64,000 bases of DNA, taken from Oryzias latipes (taxonomy: Eukaryota > Chordata > Actinopteri > Beloniformes > Adrianichthyidae). Position numbers and translations under genes: made by a program. The stretch is taken from NCBI RefSeq assembly GCF_002234675.1, contig NC_019866.2:24674955-24738954 (forward strand), read 5' to 3'. Below are positions 10,852 through 21,800 of this stretch, piece after piece. The notes beneath the pieces were generated by a model. The model saw only the letters and a list, made by a program, of their open reading frames with translations. It searched no databases and was not told the DNA's origin. The stretch's first letter is position 1. The number at the start of each line of letters is the position of its first letter.

Positions 10852-12752
10852 AACCTGCATCCACGGCAGTCGCCAGTCCAACCAGCAGAACGACTGCAGA
10901 GACATGACTGACGAATCCAGCTGTGTCAACGGTAAGAGGACCCTTCTACGCTCCATAGTCACACTGAAAAGCTGTACCTTTTTCACTCATGTTATCATTT
11001 GGCTCGCACAGTGACCCACTGTGAGGGCCCGGACAAGTTCAAGTGCCGCAGTGGGGAGTGCATAACCATGGAGAGAGTGTGTGACAACAAAAGGGACTGC
11101 AGGGATTGGTCAGATGAGCCTCTTCGGGAATGTGGTGGGTGCAGCTTTTCACAACTTTCTGGTTAATTACTAGTTTATGCATCTACCTCGGGTCCTGCGT
11201 GTCCTTAGAGTTGTAATTATATCCTCATAAAAAGGCCTCTTCTTTTTCTTTGCAGGCTGCTCTCACATTTGCAATGACCTGAAAATCGGCCGCGAGTGCT
11301 TGTGTCAGTGTGGATATAGCCTCAGAGACAAAAGACGGTGCGAAGGTGAGCCCATGCCCTGACGTCTGCTCTATGTCGTCATTTTAAAATTACCTTTACT
11401 CATTTTTGCAATAATGTACAAATCTGTATTTACTCTGCTGTTAACCGTCATTCACTCAGTGTTCTTTTTCATTAACAGTTAACTCACAACTGAGCTGAAG
11501 TGACAAGAAATACATTTTTTAAAATGTCTCCCTTCATCAGATATTGATGAGTGCGCCAGTCCAGACACCTGCAGCCAGACCTGCATTAACACGATGGGCA
11601 GCTACAAATGTGAGTGTGAGGAGGGTTACCAGGTTGACCCAGTAACCAAAGCGTGCAAATCTATTGGTAAGCATCCAGACCCTTCCGTTTTATTCTGCTA
11701 AGTTTAACAGAAAAATATCAAGTTAATTTGCTTTTACACAGAAATTGAGAAAGAGTCAAGGATGTTAGTAGTGTGAGAAAAATGTTATAATTCACACATT
11801 TGTGCCGGATCTAATCTACTTTTGGCACTTTTAAAGTTCAATTTTGGCTCTGGTAGAAAAAAACACATCAATGTTTGTTTGATACAAAAGGATCCATTTG
11901 ATTGATTTGTAATCAATATCAATAAACACAGTTTTTTTGCTCCAGGGAAAGTTAAGACTTGACCGTAGCAGGTGAATTAGTCCCTTTTCTTGTTATATAT
12001 TATGTCAGTGATCACTACAGATGTGGATCAACATCTTAGATTTGAATGTTTTTTTTTTTTACTGAACCCCTAGAAGCTAGTTAGCATTGACCGCTACAAC
12101 AGATGTGTTATTCACATTTTCCACATTTTAGGTAGCTACAAAAATATCCAATTCAGAGTTTGAGAATCTTTTTCCCTCTAATATCTAAGATTGAACACTT
12201 CTTGGAATGCTTCTCTTAAGTTATTGTCAACTGTCAAACTTCATATCAAAATGACTGGTGTGCTTGGTAATTCAATTTAAATAAATTCAGGAATCTGTCT
12301 TCAAAACTATTAACTGTAAATGAGAACTGGATTTTTATAACTTTTGTCTTGTTTTTGTCTAATTTCGTTATTCTAAACTTGTTTTCACTTATCCAAAATG
12401 AAAAGTTTAATTCCTTACTTAAAGTCCCAGCTGTGTTTTAAGTCGCACTTTGTAGTCTAGACTAAAGGGAGACAAACATTTACCTTGAGAGTAGCACCAT
12501 TTTCTAAAGGATTAACATTACACTCATATCTTGGCTCTAACAAAATCCTACAGTGGCCGCGTCGCAAATGAATATATCGGTACAAGTAATAATTACAACG
12601 CAGTATTCTTTATTAACAAATAACAGTAACAACTAACTAACTAATAACTAACTATACAGGCGTTGTAGAATGAGTATGTGTTTCTGTGTCAGGGCGGGTG
12701 CGTGTGCCACGCGAGGGCGCGTGAGAGCCTTTGACTCCGATGGGCTTTAGGC

Positions 12753-13619
12753 CAGTGTTTTTCAACCAGTGTGCCGCGGCACACTAGTGTGCCGTGGGAG
12801 ATGGTCAAGTGTGCCGTGGAAAATTGCCCTCATTAACTGATTTAACAACATTTCCCATCTCCAGGATTTCAGCTCTCTGTTCATCCAGACAGGCCCTGAT
12901 AAAACACTGAGGAGTTAGGAATATAAAAGATCGTAAAATACTTTTTCTTTGCGTTTATTTTATTTTATTAAAGACATTTTGATAAGAATGACGTTACCAC
13001 GATTCAGCTGCAGCTCCGGCTGTATTTTGGAAAAGTCCCGCCCCTTTTACTGTCTCCACCAATCATTCTTGGGGAGCTTAATCACATGTCATCAGTCTGA
13101 CCAATCAGAAGTGGTTAAAGTCTTCACTTCCTTGTCCCGATTTAGCTCGTAAAGTCGCTCAGTTCTAACAAAAATACCAGCTAAAGCTCATCTTTAGCGA
13201 TGTAGCTTTCCACAGAATCCGGTATCAGACCGTGGAACAAGTGTACAAAACCATGAAGCTCCGAAAAGCGATCTTTTGCCATTTTATGCACTACATCTCC
13301 CATGATGCATTGGGTTGTGAGAGTGACAGCGCACAAGGAGATCTGTTGTTAAACGTCTTGAAACCAACGAACACACATTAATCTGTTTAAAGATCTTCCG
13401 ACTTAACTTTTATTGCATCTTTTAGAAAAAAACAGCTGCAGTTTCCAGCTTTTTCTGCAAAGATTATCTCAAAAATGCATGTGAGACTGTGTAGGGAGGG
13501 GCTGTAGATCAATACAGACTGAGTTTCTCCTTTTTTTAAAATTTTTGGATGCTGGTGTGCCGCGGGATTTTTTTTAAGGTTAAAGTGTGCCGTGGCTCAG
13601 AAAAGGTTGAAAAACACTG
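12753..13619. mobile_element. Non-autonomous hAT element with 8-bp target duplication
   Basis: The terminal inverted repeats are CAGTGTTTTTCAACC at the left and GGTTGAAAAACACTG at the right, with subterminal 'gtgtgccg' repeats. The 867-bp element is flanked by the 8-bp duplication CTTTAGGC (12745-12752 and 13620-13627), the hAT hallmark. Copy 2 has the uninterrupted site at about 44626-44633. No transposase is encoded. It lies in intron 8 of the LDLR pseudogene. Confidence 0.92.
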
Positions 13620-13836
13620 CTTTAGGCAGCGTGGGGTCTCTCTCTTCCTCCACGTCTGTGGCAGTAAACCCAGACCAGTTCCAAACAACAGATGATTTGA
13701 TTCCTTTCTTGGGAACAAACTTCCCACTGTCAGCGGTAGCCATGCTGTCGTTAGCTGCTTCGTGCGTCGATTGTCGCGTTTCGCCGTGTGATACTAAAGC
13801 TACGGAAGCTCTGGGGAGCCAAAAATGCGCCACATG

Positions 13837-14409
13837 TAGGGCTGCACGATATGAGGAAAACTTGCGATATGCGATATTAGTGATCAATATTGCGATAACG
13901 ATAAATTTGCGGTAAATAAACAAATAGAAAAATAAACAAAAACATCATTCCCATTTCATTGCAACAGTTTAAAAATTATACTCCAAATGACCCTCATCGG
14001 CATGGGGGACAAACGTCAAGGTGGCTAACCCTGGTCCTCAAGAGCCTCAACCCTGTTTTCCAATTCTCCCTAGACTGCTCCATAATGATAACCAAAATCA
14101 GGTGTGTTCAGTCAATCAGGATGTGAAATCACTTGAGTCAGCCAATCAACAGCAAGCTGGTTAAGGAGAGCTGGAAAACAGGCAGGGTTGAGGCTCTTCA
14201 GGACCAGGGTTAACATAGTAGGCCTCCATCTGATTGGTCAAAGCATAAAGGGATTTATTTGATTCGTTAAATGCTTCAAGCTGCTAGAAGATTGTTTTAA
14301 CACATTTTGGGTTTGCGATTTATTGCGAATTCGCCGTCTTTTGCGATATGCATATTGCAGAGCTGGATATTGCGATAACGATAAATTTGCGGTATATTGT
14401 GCAGGCCTA
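13837..14409. mobile_element. hAT MITE with 8-bp target duplication, copy 1 only
   Basis: The ends are TAGGGCTGCACGATAT... and ...ATATTGTGCAGGCCTA, imperfect inverted repeats. The duplication GCCACATG flanks it (13829-13836 and 14410-14417). In copy 2 the site is continuous (gccacata near 44837). Interior sequence with repeated 'gcgataacgataaatttgcgg' motifs links it to the element at 14892-15304. A second MITE is nested inside. Confidence 0.88.
14026..14212. mobile_element. Small MITE nested in the hAT MITE
   Basis: The ends read TAACCCTGGTCCTCAAGAGC and, as its near-perfect reverse complement, a right end finishing in GGACCAGGGTTA. The inverted repeats extend over about 35 bp, leaving a short spacer. 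Comparison with the sister MITE at 14892-15304 shows this block is extra sequence. No clear target duplication is visible, so I do not assign a superfamily. Confidence 0.65.
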
Positions 14410-14891
14410 GCCACATGAAAACTCTATTTAGTTATTTTTGAAATCGCCCGTAACAAAAAATTCGAATTTATTCATTTGATCGATTTATCGCCCAGGCCTA
14501 CGTCACCCATAGAAAGTTCTTTACTTCCGGCTCCAACGAAGTGAAGTCAATTCAGTCGCAATTTTTTTTGCACTACGGATGCCGCCATATTGGAGCCAGA
14601 CTTCGTCAGTCAGCAGTGATTGGTCCGTGTCAGTCTGAGTCAACATTTCTATGGCAGCTACTCTTGCCATTCAGAAGGGAGGTTTTTGTTACTCCACACC
14701 CCTACCATTTGAAAAGGGCTACTCAAACTCTGTCAATCAAATGTGTTGAATTTTGGGCGTGGGGGCTAGCAGGCACCACATATTTTTATAGAGGCATCTG
14801 ATTATTTTTTACTTTTAGTTTATTTTATTACTTGAATAACTTGCAGTATGGAAAAAAATAGCATGAAAAAAGAAAATAAGAGGATCAAGAA

Positions 14892-15304
14892 TAGGTCAGC
14901 ACAATATACCGCAAATTTATCCTTATCGCAAAATCCAGCGCTGCAATATGCACATCGCAATAGACGGCAATTATCGCAATAAATCGTAAACCTTAAATGT
15001 GTTAAAAAAAATCTAATGGCAGCTTGAACCATTTAACAAATCAAATAAATCCCTTTATGCATTTCACCAATCGGGTGGACGCCTTCACTTTGTTGACCAA
15101 TCTGATGGAGCCCTATTATGTAAGATGTTTGTCACCTATGTCGACGAATGTCATTTGGAGTATAATTTTTAAACTGTTGCAATGAAATGGGAATGGTTAT
15201 TTGGTTATTTTGCTATTTGTTTATTTACCGCAAATTATATCGTTATCGCAATTTTAATCTCTAATACCGCATATCACGAGTTTTCCTCATACCGTGCAGC
15301 TCTA
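14892..15304. mobile_element. hAT MITE, older insertion shared by both copies (copy 1)
   Basis: This belongs to the same family as 13837-14409 but lies in the opposite orientation. It is flanked by the 8-bp duplication ATCAAGAA (14884-14891 and 15305-15312). The same element with the same duplication is at 45317-45724, so it inserted before the segmental duplication. Confidence 0.88.
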
Positions 15305-16931
15305 ATCAAGAACATGTTAAAAAAAGGTAGCAGAGAAAGAATGGTTATTCTGACCAATAGAATGACTAACAGCTGTTGATTTCTCTATAGAAGTCTATGG
15401 GATTTTGGAATCTTGACACCAGCGAGTACTTCCTGTTTGGAACACCGGGGGAGGGGTCACCTAGTCCAGTTCTCATATACAGTCAATGATCCATACCCAG
15501 TCTTGAGATTGTTGTAATACAGTTTTTTGCATTTTTTCCAAATCTTTGAAACAGAAACATGGAGGTATGATTAAACAAAATCCTCCAATCTATTCGACCT
15601 GATGCTCTCCTGTGATGTCTGCTGATTGTTACAGAAAAACATGGTATTTGAGTCTGAAATGGACTGTTTCATGTGGAGATTACTTTTTGCACACACTCTG
15701 TGCTCAGAATTGAGGGTCAAATCTGGCTCTTACCCTTTAAAACCAGAGCTGTCACCGGCGACAGGAAAATAGACACACGCTCTTCGACCTGTCGCAGATC
15801 TTCAACCGTTTACGCAATGAATGTAATTCTAACAGGTTCTGTTCGGCACAGAGAGAAACGAGGCGTGCCTCTTCCTGTGCTATTTTCAGCTGATTTACGT
15901 TGATTGTGTAAACTCTTCAGTAATGTAAGGTGCTGCATATCAGTGCAGAGATGCTTTTCTGCGCAGGAATTACGTTATTATACAAACAGTAGTTTGCATA
16001 ATAAGGTTCAATTCAAAGAATGTCAACGGTTTTGTATAAGCTCAGGTGTTAAGCGGTTAAAAAGCCCAAAGCCACAATTTTCAGCACCAGTTATTCCACA
16101 AGGAACTGTAGTTTACAAATTTCCACCCAGTTTACTATCTAGTTGCAAGTTTTAAGACACAACTCTTAGCTGTTTTATACTTTGTCAGTTGTGTTGACCA
16201 AAGCTAAACTCACCAACTCTCTTTGATTTCACATGATTACTTTGAGCATGAGGCTATTTGTAAAACCGCCCCACCTCTGTTCTGTGATTTTGCAGGTACA
16301 ATAGCCTACCTCTTCTTCACCAATCGTCACGAAAGATGACTCTTGACAAAAGCGAGTACACTCTAGTAATTCCCCGCCTAAAGAATGTGGTGGCGCTGGA
16401 CATTGACGTAGCCACTAAAGAGATCTACTGGTCCGACATTTCTCTGAAGAAAATCTACAGACGAAACTGACTAAAACCAGAGCGGAGAGGACGTTGGTTT
16501 CATTCCCTGATGTTTGAAACCAGTTTGGATGTTCCATGCAGAACAAACATAGACTCAGCTGACGACTCTGCTCAGCACCAAACCATCATCGACAGCGACG
16601 TTGATGCCCCTGAAGGAATCGCCTACGACTGGGTCCATAAAAACCTCTATTGCACTGACGGTATTCGTAGCACTATCTCTGTGGCAACTGCTGATGGCAG
16701 CCATCGCAAAACTCTCTTCCACCAAGGCTTGTCGAAGCCTCGGGCGATAGTGTTCGACCCCCATAGCAAGTGAGATCATGGTTGCATTTACATGCGTTTC
16801 TCATGGTTCAAACTATTTTTTTACTGCCATTTTTCAACATTTCACAGCTTTCTATACTGGACTGATTGGGGAAATCCGGCTAAGATCGAGAAGGGAGGTC
16901 TTAATGGAGGAGACCGCTCCACTCTGGTCAC

Positions 16932-18620
16932 AGGGTTTGGGAGTTAGCATTGTCACAGTAACGTTTGTTTTAGCGGTATTAGTCTGTTTTTTACATGTTG
17001 CACACAGGGTTGGAAGTTACAGGAATTGTGAATAACACAACTGTCACTTCTAATAAGGCTAACCTGTAGCGTGTTCTAGGGTTACTGTGAGCGCAGTTTA
17101 TAATGTTGGACTGACTGATGGACATATCTGACTCCTGCCTCGCTTAATGCGCCTTATAGTTCGGTATGCCTTATACATGACATAAGACTAAAAAAATAGG
17201 CCCTTCATTGACGGCGCACTTTATGATCCTTATAGAAAATATGGTAGATGATTTAAAAAATGAATTTATTTAATGTATTTGCATTTTAGAGGCACCAACA
17301 CTTGCAGGACCATCGCAGTCAGAAACTCCAGCCGTGACCCCGAAAGGGACAAAACGGATTAGAAGAATGTATCAATGAATAGAAGAATGAATGCTTTTAT
17401 TTCTTAAAAAACTAGTTTTTAAAATCTAAAACATTTTACAAAAATAAAAATTAAAAGAATCGGCCGCGTACAGGGAGGCCCAAACCTCTACAGAGGAACA
17501 CGGGCCAATTTATTTTTAAAGGTAAATAATAAAATTAAATAAATGGGCCGCGGCGGCGGCCAAACCGACGGGACAGGATTGCCCCCACAAACAGCACCCG
17601 ACCTAACAAAAAAAGGCACCCTCGTTGGTCGGAGGGACTCCTAAAGACAAAAAAAAAAAAGCAATCAGGCATCGGCTGTGTGGGTCGGGGGGGGTTCTTC
17701 ATAACGCTCATAGGTTCCTCTAAACAAAGTAGACAATGAAGTTATCAGTTAATACAAAATAGTTATGTAATATGTTTGTATAGATTATAGAAAACAATAA
17801 GTAAAGAAGGCAAATAAAGTTAAAAGTCAAATAACAACATTACTTTAAAAAAGGTGATAAACATTACTTTTTTTTAATATACTGTAGCATTGCAACACAA
17901 AAATAGGATTGACATTTCACTGTTGGGATACAAGACAGTAAATGCTTCCAAATTAGACACCAATATTAATGGTCCAGTATTTCATTGTTATGTTTCCAGG
18001 TGAGCACATTATAATAGTTTGATTTGTATGTATTTGGTTTTACACTACGTTTATGTGGTAAATAATGTATTTGAGGACTACAAATATGGCGGCCAAGAGT
18101 TCCTGCGGGTGACTTCCGGTTACTCAGGTGTGTGGCTGATTACAGCTAATGACTGCACAAAGAGGGGGAGGCGGAGCCAAGCAAGAAGGGAGGACAGAAA
18201 CAAACTTTCTGTTTGACGTAATCACTGCCGCTTGGAGGAATGGATAAAAAAAAACGAGGGATGTTTCTCTGGATACAATTTGACGGATATTCTGGAATTT
18301 CAAAAGGTCTTCCCTAGTCTTGGAAAGTGTTACGATATCAGACTCAACTAATCTGGTTAGAAGCCGTTGTCCATCTGAACGCGGACAAACGCACACATTT
18401 GAGAAAGAAAGTAGAACCCTGATTGATTTTGTAAATACTCTCATTTAATGCTGAGTATTACAATACAGTATGACAAATAACAGCAACCGTTAAAAATCCA
18501 GATCATCTTGTTAACCAAGTTCAATGAGAAGAAAGTCAGGCGTGAAGCCTACTTACTGGATGGTGAAGGACCACCTCGACTGACCAGGCCCTTGCGCTTG
18601 ACTCCCTTCGAGGTTGCCTT
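16932..18620. other. Non-coding region with repeat fragments
   Basis: No gene is recognised. Near 17145-17250 lies a 'gcgccttatagttcgg...' type MITE fragment. Around 17460-17700 there is a GC-rich stretch with 'gggccgcggcggcggcc', poly-A tracts and a G-run. A short open stretch after 'ttttag' at 17290 could be read as an exon (RGTNTCRTIAVRNSSRD...) ending at TAG 17359, but I recognise no family. Confidence 0.4.
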
Positions 18621-18625
18621 TCTGG

Positions 18626-19183
18626 TCATGGGCCTGTTGGTCCTTGAGTGGTCCTTCCTCTTTGACGGGGCCTGGCCCCCCTGGAGGAGCTCCCATATGT
18701 TGTGAGTTGTTCCCTGAAAGACAAAAATCTAGATGTCATTTTTTTCATACTCACGTGTCTGTCAGGAGCGTCTGAGCGCTCGTTGATCCAAGGCTCCGGG
18801 GGCGGATAACAGCATTTAGCCTTAAATGGAGCAATAACAACTAAAATGCCCCCACAAACAGAGTTAAAATTGTCCAGGAGCTCATCAACGTTTCCATTGT
18901 AGGCGTCCACGTAGGAAAGCTCAGAGGCTGAGAAAGCCGCTGAAAACTGTAGGGCTGTCTGCGCGTTCATCAGGCGGCCGGGGCGCGCGAGGGCGCGTGA
19001 GTCAGGCGGCAGCGTTAAAGGCTTAAATTCAAATAATACGGGCAAATGATCCGAAAAACAGGCATCAACAATCTCCTTGACCTCTCCATGTAAACCCAGA
19101 GTTAAAACCAGATCCAGGAGTGGATCTGGTTTATGATTATTATTTATGATTTGTTGGGTTATTTCAGAACATTTGAGCTCCAT
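18626..19183 (-). mobile_element. L2/CR1-group LINE endonuclease-linker fragment, copy 1
   Basis: A 185-residue minus-strand frame carries the end of an APE-type endonuclease (DLVLTLGLHGEV..., then CFSDHLPVLFEF with the catalytic SDH). The linker typical of fish L2/CR1-group proteins follows (FNSVCGGIL, IAPFKAK, PEPWINE). No reverse transcriptase of the same family directly follows, so it is a short relic. The identical frame occurs at 49116-49673. Confidence 0.75.
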
Positions 19184-19612
19184 GTTAGAGCACCAGGACA
19201 GCCTTTATTTTGTTAATGTTGATCATTTTATTTATGTTATTTTATTACTGAGAAAAGCGGATGTAATGTTTGGTGAATCAAGCTATTGCTTTAGTAATGT
19301 CCCTGCGCTGTCCGTAGTACTGATTTACGACTTTAGCAAAGCAGTGTATTAAAGTACGTCATCTGAACGACTCCCTCGTCTCATCAATGACTCTTATAAA
19401 CCTTATCAGCAGGAATATAAATACGTGACATGAGCCACTGTCACCGCCCCCCCACGTTAATTTTGCGCACCGGACAATTGCCCGTATTACCTGAGCCTAA
19501 AACCGCCACCACCGCACGCTCCCCCTGGCATCGCTTCGCGCCCCCCAGCACTGATTTAGACCCACATACAAGTACAGAAACAGACTATCATCTTCCACAA
19601 ACAAGAAGTGTC

Positions 19613-21130
19613 TTACCCATGTCCTCTGTCTTGGGGTTTTGTCAGTTTAGAATTGTTTATGTAAAAACTCAGTATTTTGGCAGGTACACATAGTTTTTTA
19701 ACTTTAAACATAAAAACTCCAGTACTAAGATCAACTAAATCAAAAAATGTAATTGCCCTTAATTTAGGAAGTATTTGTTTTGTGGATTGATTGTATGAAG
19801 AGTGATTTAAAATTCTAATTGCTTTTTTTTGCAGAATAAAAACAGGTTTTGTGTTTGACTTGTAACTATGCCCCCAGATTTCTAAACAATAGGTCAAATA
19901 AGGAACTATGAGGGAACAATATAGAATATACAATGTAGCTGTGTTTAAAAAATACTTGACTTTATGTAGGATGGCTAATGATTTGGACAATTTAAAGAGA
20001 ACATGCGTTATGTGTGGTTTCCATGATAATGTATGATTCAAAAGGACTCCCAGAAATGTTATTTCATTTACTCTTTCAAGAACAGAATCCTCAATTTTTA
20101 ACTCAGAGATGTTTTCCAGTTTTCTTTAGCCAAATATAATGTACTTGGTTTTATTTTTATAAGACAGTTTGTTTGAATCGAACCATTCTTTGATTATGGA
20201 TAATTCTTTTGTTATGTCTGAAAGAAGCTTTTCCAGATTATATCCTGATAAATACAAAGTAGTGTCGTCAGCATATAAAACACAATTTAACAAATCAGAA
20301 ACTTTACAAAGGTTGTTTATGTATAAAATAAGTAATATAGGACCCAATAGGGACCCCTGAGGTACTCCACGTTACAGGACACATATCAGATTTTTCGTTG
20401 AAATAAACATACTGACATCTGTTAGTAAGATAACTTTCTAACCAGGAATATGCTGTTCATCTAAAACCATATTTCTGTAAACTACTAAGTAACATAGTGT
20501 GATTTAATGTATCAAACGCTTTTTGAAGATCAACAAAAACGCCTACCGTAAAATTTTCCTTCCCTATGGAGGAAGAAATATGATCAACCAGCTGCATTAT
20601 CGCCATTGAAGTAGATCTGCCAGCCCTAAAACCATATTGATCCTCATGCAATAAATTAAACTTTCCAATAAAATTGTTCATTCTTTTAACAAAAAGTTTT
20701 TCTAATATCTTGGAGAATTGGGATAATAGTGAAATTGGTCTGTAATCTATAAATATATGACGATCTCCATTTTTAAAAATGACAATAATTTTTGCTGTTT
20801 TCATGTTATTTGGAAAAATGCCCTCCCTAAAAGACATGTTAAATATATGAGTTAGTGCTTCAACAATGAACTCAATTGTGTTTTTAATTAATGACATATC
20901 AATGTCATTCCAATCTTTGGATCTTTTATTTTGAAATGTTCTTACAATTTCTATTATTTCATTTGTACTAACCTCAGACAGAAACATTGAGAACTTGATT
21001 GGTTGGATACTAAGTTCTTTCATCTTCTTTATTGGCTCTTTTATTTCCATTGCAAGTTTATTTCCAACATTAGCAAAGTATTCATTTAATTCATTTGCAA
21101 TAAGCGTTGGGTTTCTGATATAAATATCAC
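19613..21130 (-). mobile_element. Jockey-group LINE reverse transcriptase relic, copy 1
   Basis: Three minus-strand frames in order form one degenerate reverse transcriptase. Residues encoded at 21050-20457 include DYRPISLLSQFSKILEKLF, QYGFRAGRSTS and VFVDLQKAFDTLNH. At 20390-20126 a GVPQGSLLGP-type motif and YADDTTLYLSG follow. At 20041-19613 the thumb and C-terminus lie (LSWKPHI, YILYCSLIVPYLTYCLEIWG). Stops and frameshifts separate them. The endonuclease is not seen directly upstream. Copy 2 at 50103-51620 carries the same relic. Confidence 0.8.
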
Positions 21131-21344
21131 ATTTTTTAAATAACTTGGATACTCTTGTTTCTTATTGTTTTGTTTTTTTTGGTTAATTTGTTTATTATTC
21201 ATTATTCATTTCAAAGTGTTGGTTTATTTTGTTTAGTGTTGAGATACCTCTGTGGTTGTGTTGAGTATTTTGGAGGCGTTTCTGCTCTGTTTACAGATAA
21301 TATTGTTTTCATCATTTGAGGACATTTCCTTTAAAATAGATTTC

Positions 21345-21800
21345 AAATAAACTCCTTCCTTTCTCTGCATAGTTCTGTCCAAGCCTCCTCAGCAGCCACA
21401 GTTTCATTGATGATTTCACTGAAATGCTGTCAGTTGTGTCTGAAGGAGACACATAAATGACAGAAATGATCAACTTTGAAAAGGCCTCTGGTGCAGATGT
21501 CAATGAATTAGTGAACTCTGTAACTTCCAGCATTTTGAATGTTCTGGATGCCATCACCCCATGAAGATGACAATCAGAAACAGTAGACAGAAATCTCCCT
21601 GGATGGACGATGATTTGGTCAGGGACACAAGAGGCAGAGCTGAGTGGAAGTGGTACAAGTCAAACCTCCAGGTTCATCATGGGGGGGGGTTACACCTACA
21701 ACCAAATCTCATGCAGGACAAGGGAAAAGTACTTTTCTGAAATCATTGGAAGTTGCAGCAGCAACTCTCATGTCTTCTTCACAACAGTAAACAAATGAAC
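21345..21800 (+). mobile_element. Degenerate L2-type LINE linker fragment, copy 1
   Basis: The plus strand preserves the linker of an L2-type protein: a DVNELVNSVTSSILNVLDAI-like stretch, then RQKSPWMDDDLVRDTR and a WKWYKSNLQVHH part, then YNQISCRTREKYFSEIIGS. A G-run at about 21680 and stops break the frame. Copy 2 is at 51836-52290. Confidence 0.55.

Larger units (their letters stand above)
10852..16931 (+). pseudogene. ldlr: LDL receptor pseudogene, copy 1
   Basis: Exons match the LDL receptor in order and mostly in exact length. Exon 5 remnant (ligand-binding repeat 6) is 10852-10931; exon 6 (repeat 7) 11012-11134, 123 bp; exon 7 (first EGF-like) 11256-11345, 90 bp; exon 8 (calcium-binding EGF-like, DIDEC) 11541-11666, 126 bp; exon 9 16296-16460; exon 10 16542-16769, 228 bp; exon 11 from 16848, homology lost near 16931. 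Exons 9-11 encode the start of the YWTD beta-propeller ([18 protein letters not shown]). Lesions: exons 1-4 and half of exon 5 absent; exon 7 about 30 bp short, losing its first cysteine; a 7-nt deletion after 16333 shifts exon 9 into TGA; intron 9 has no GT donor; one YWTD reads YCTD; exons after 11 absent. The living gene would encode a cell-surface lipoprotein receptor; this copy cannot. Confidence 0.9.

Noticed and set aside
15673..16155. Frames of 76 and 83 codons repeated in both copies
   Set aside because: They lie inside LDLR intron 8; their conservation is explained by the recent duplication, and the second frame differs by small indels at its start.
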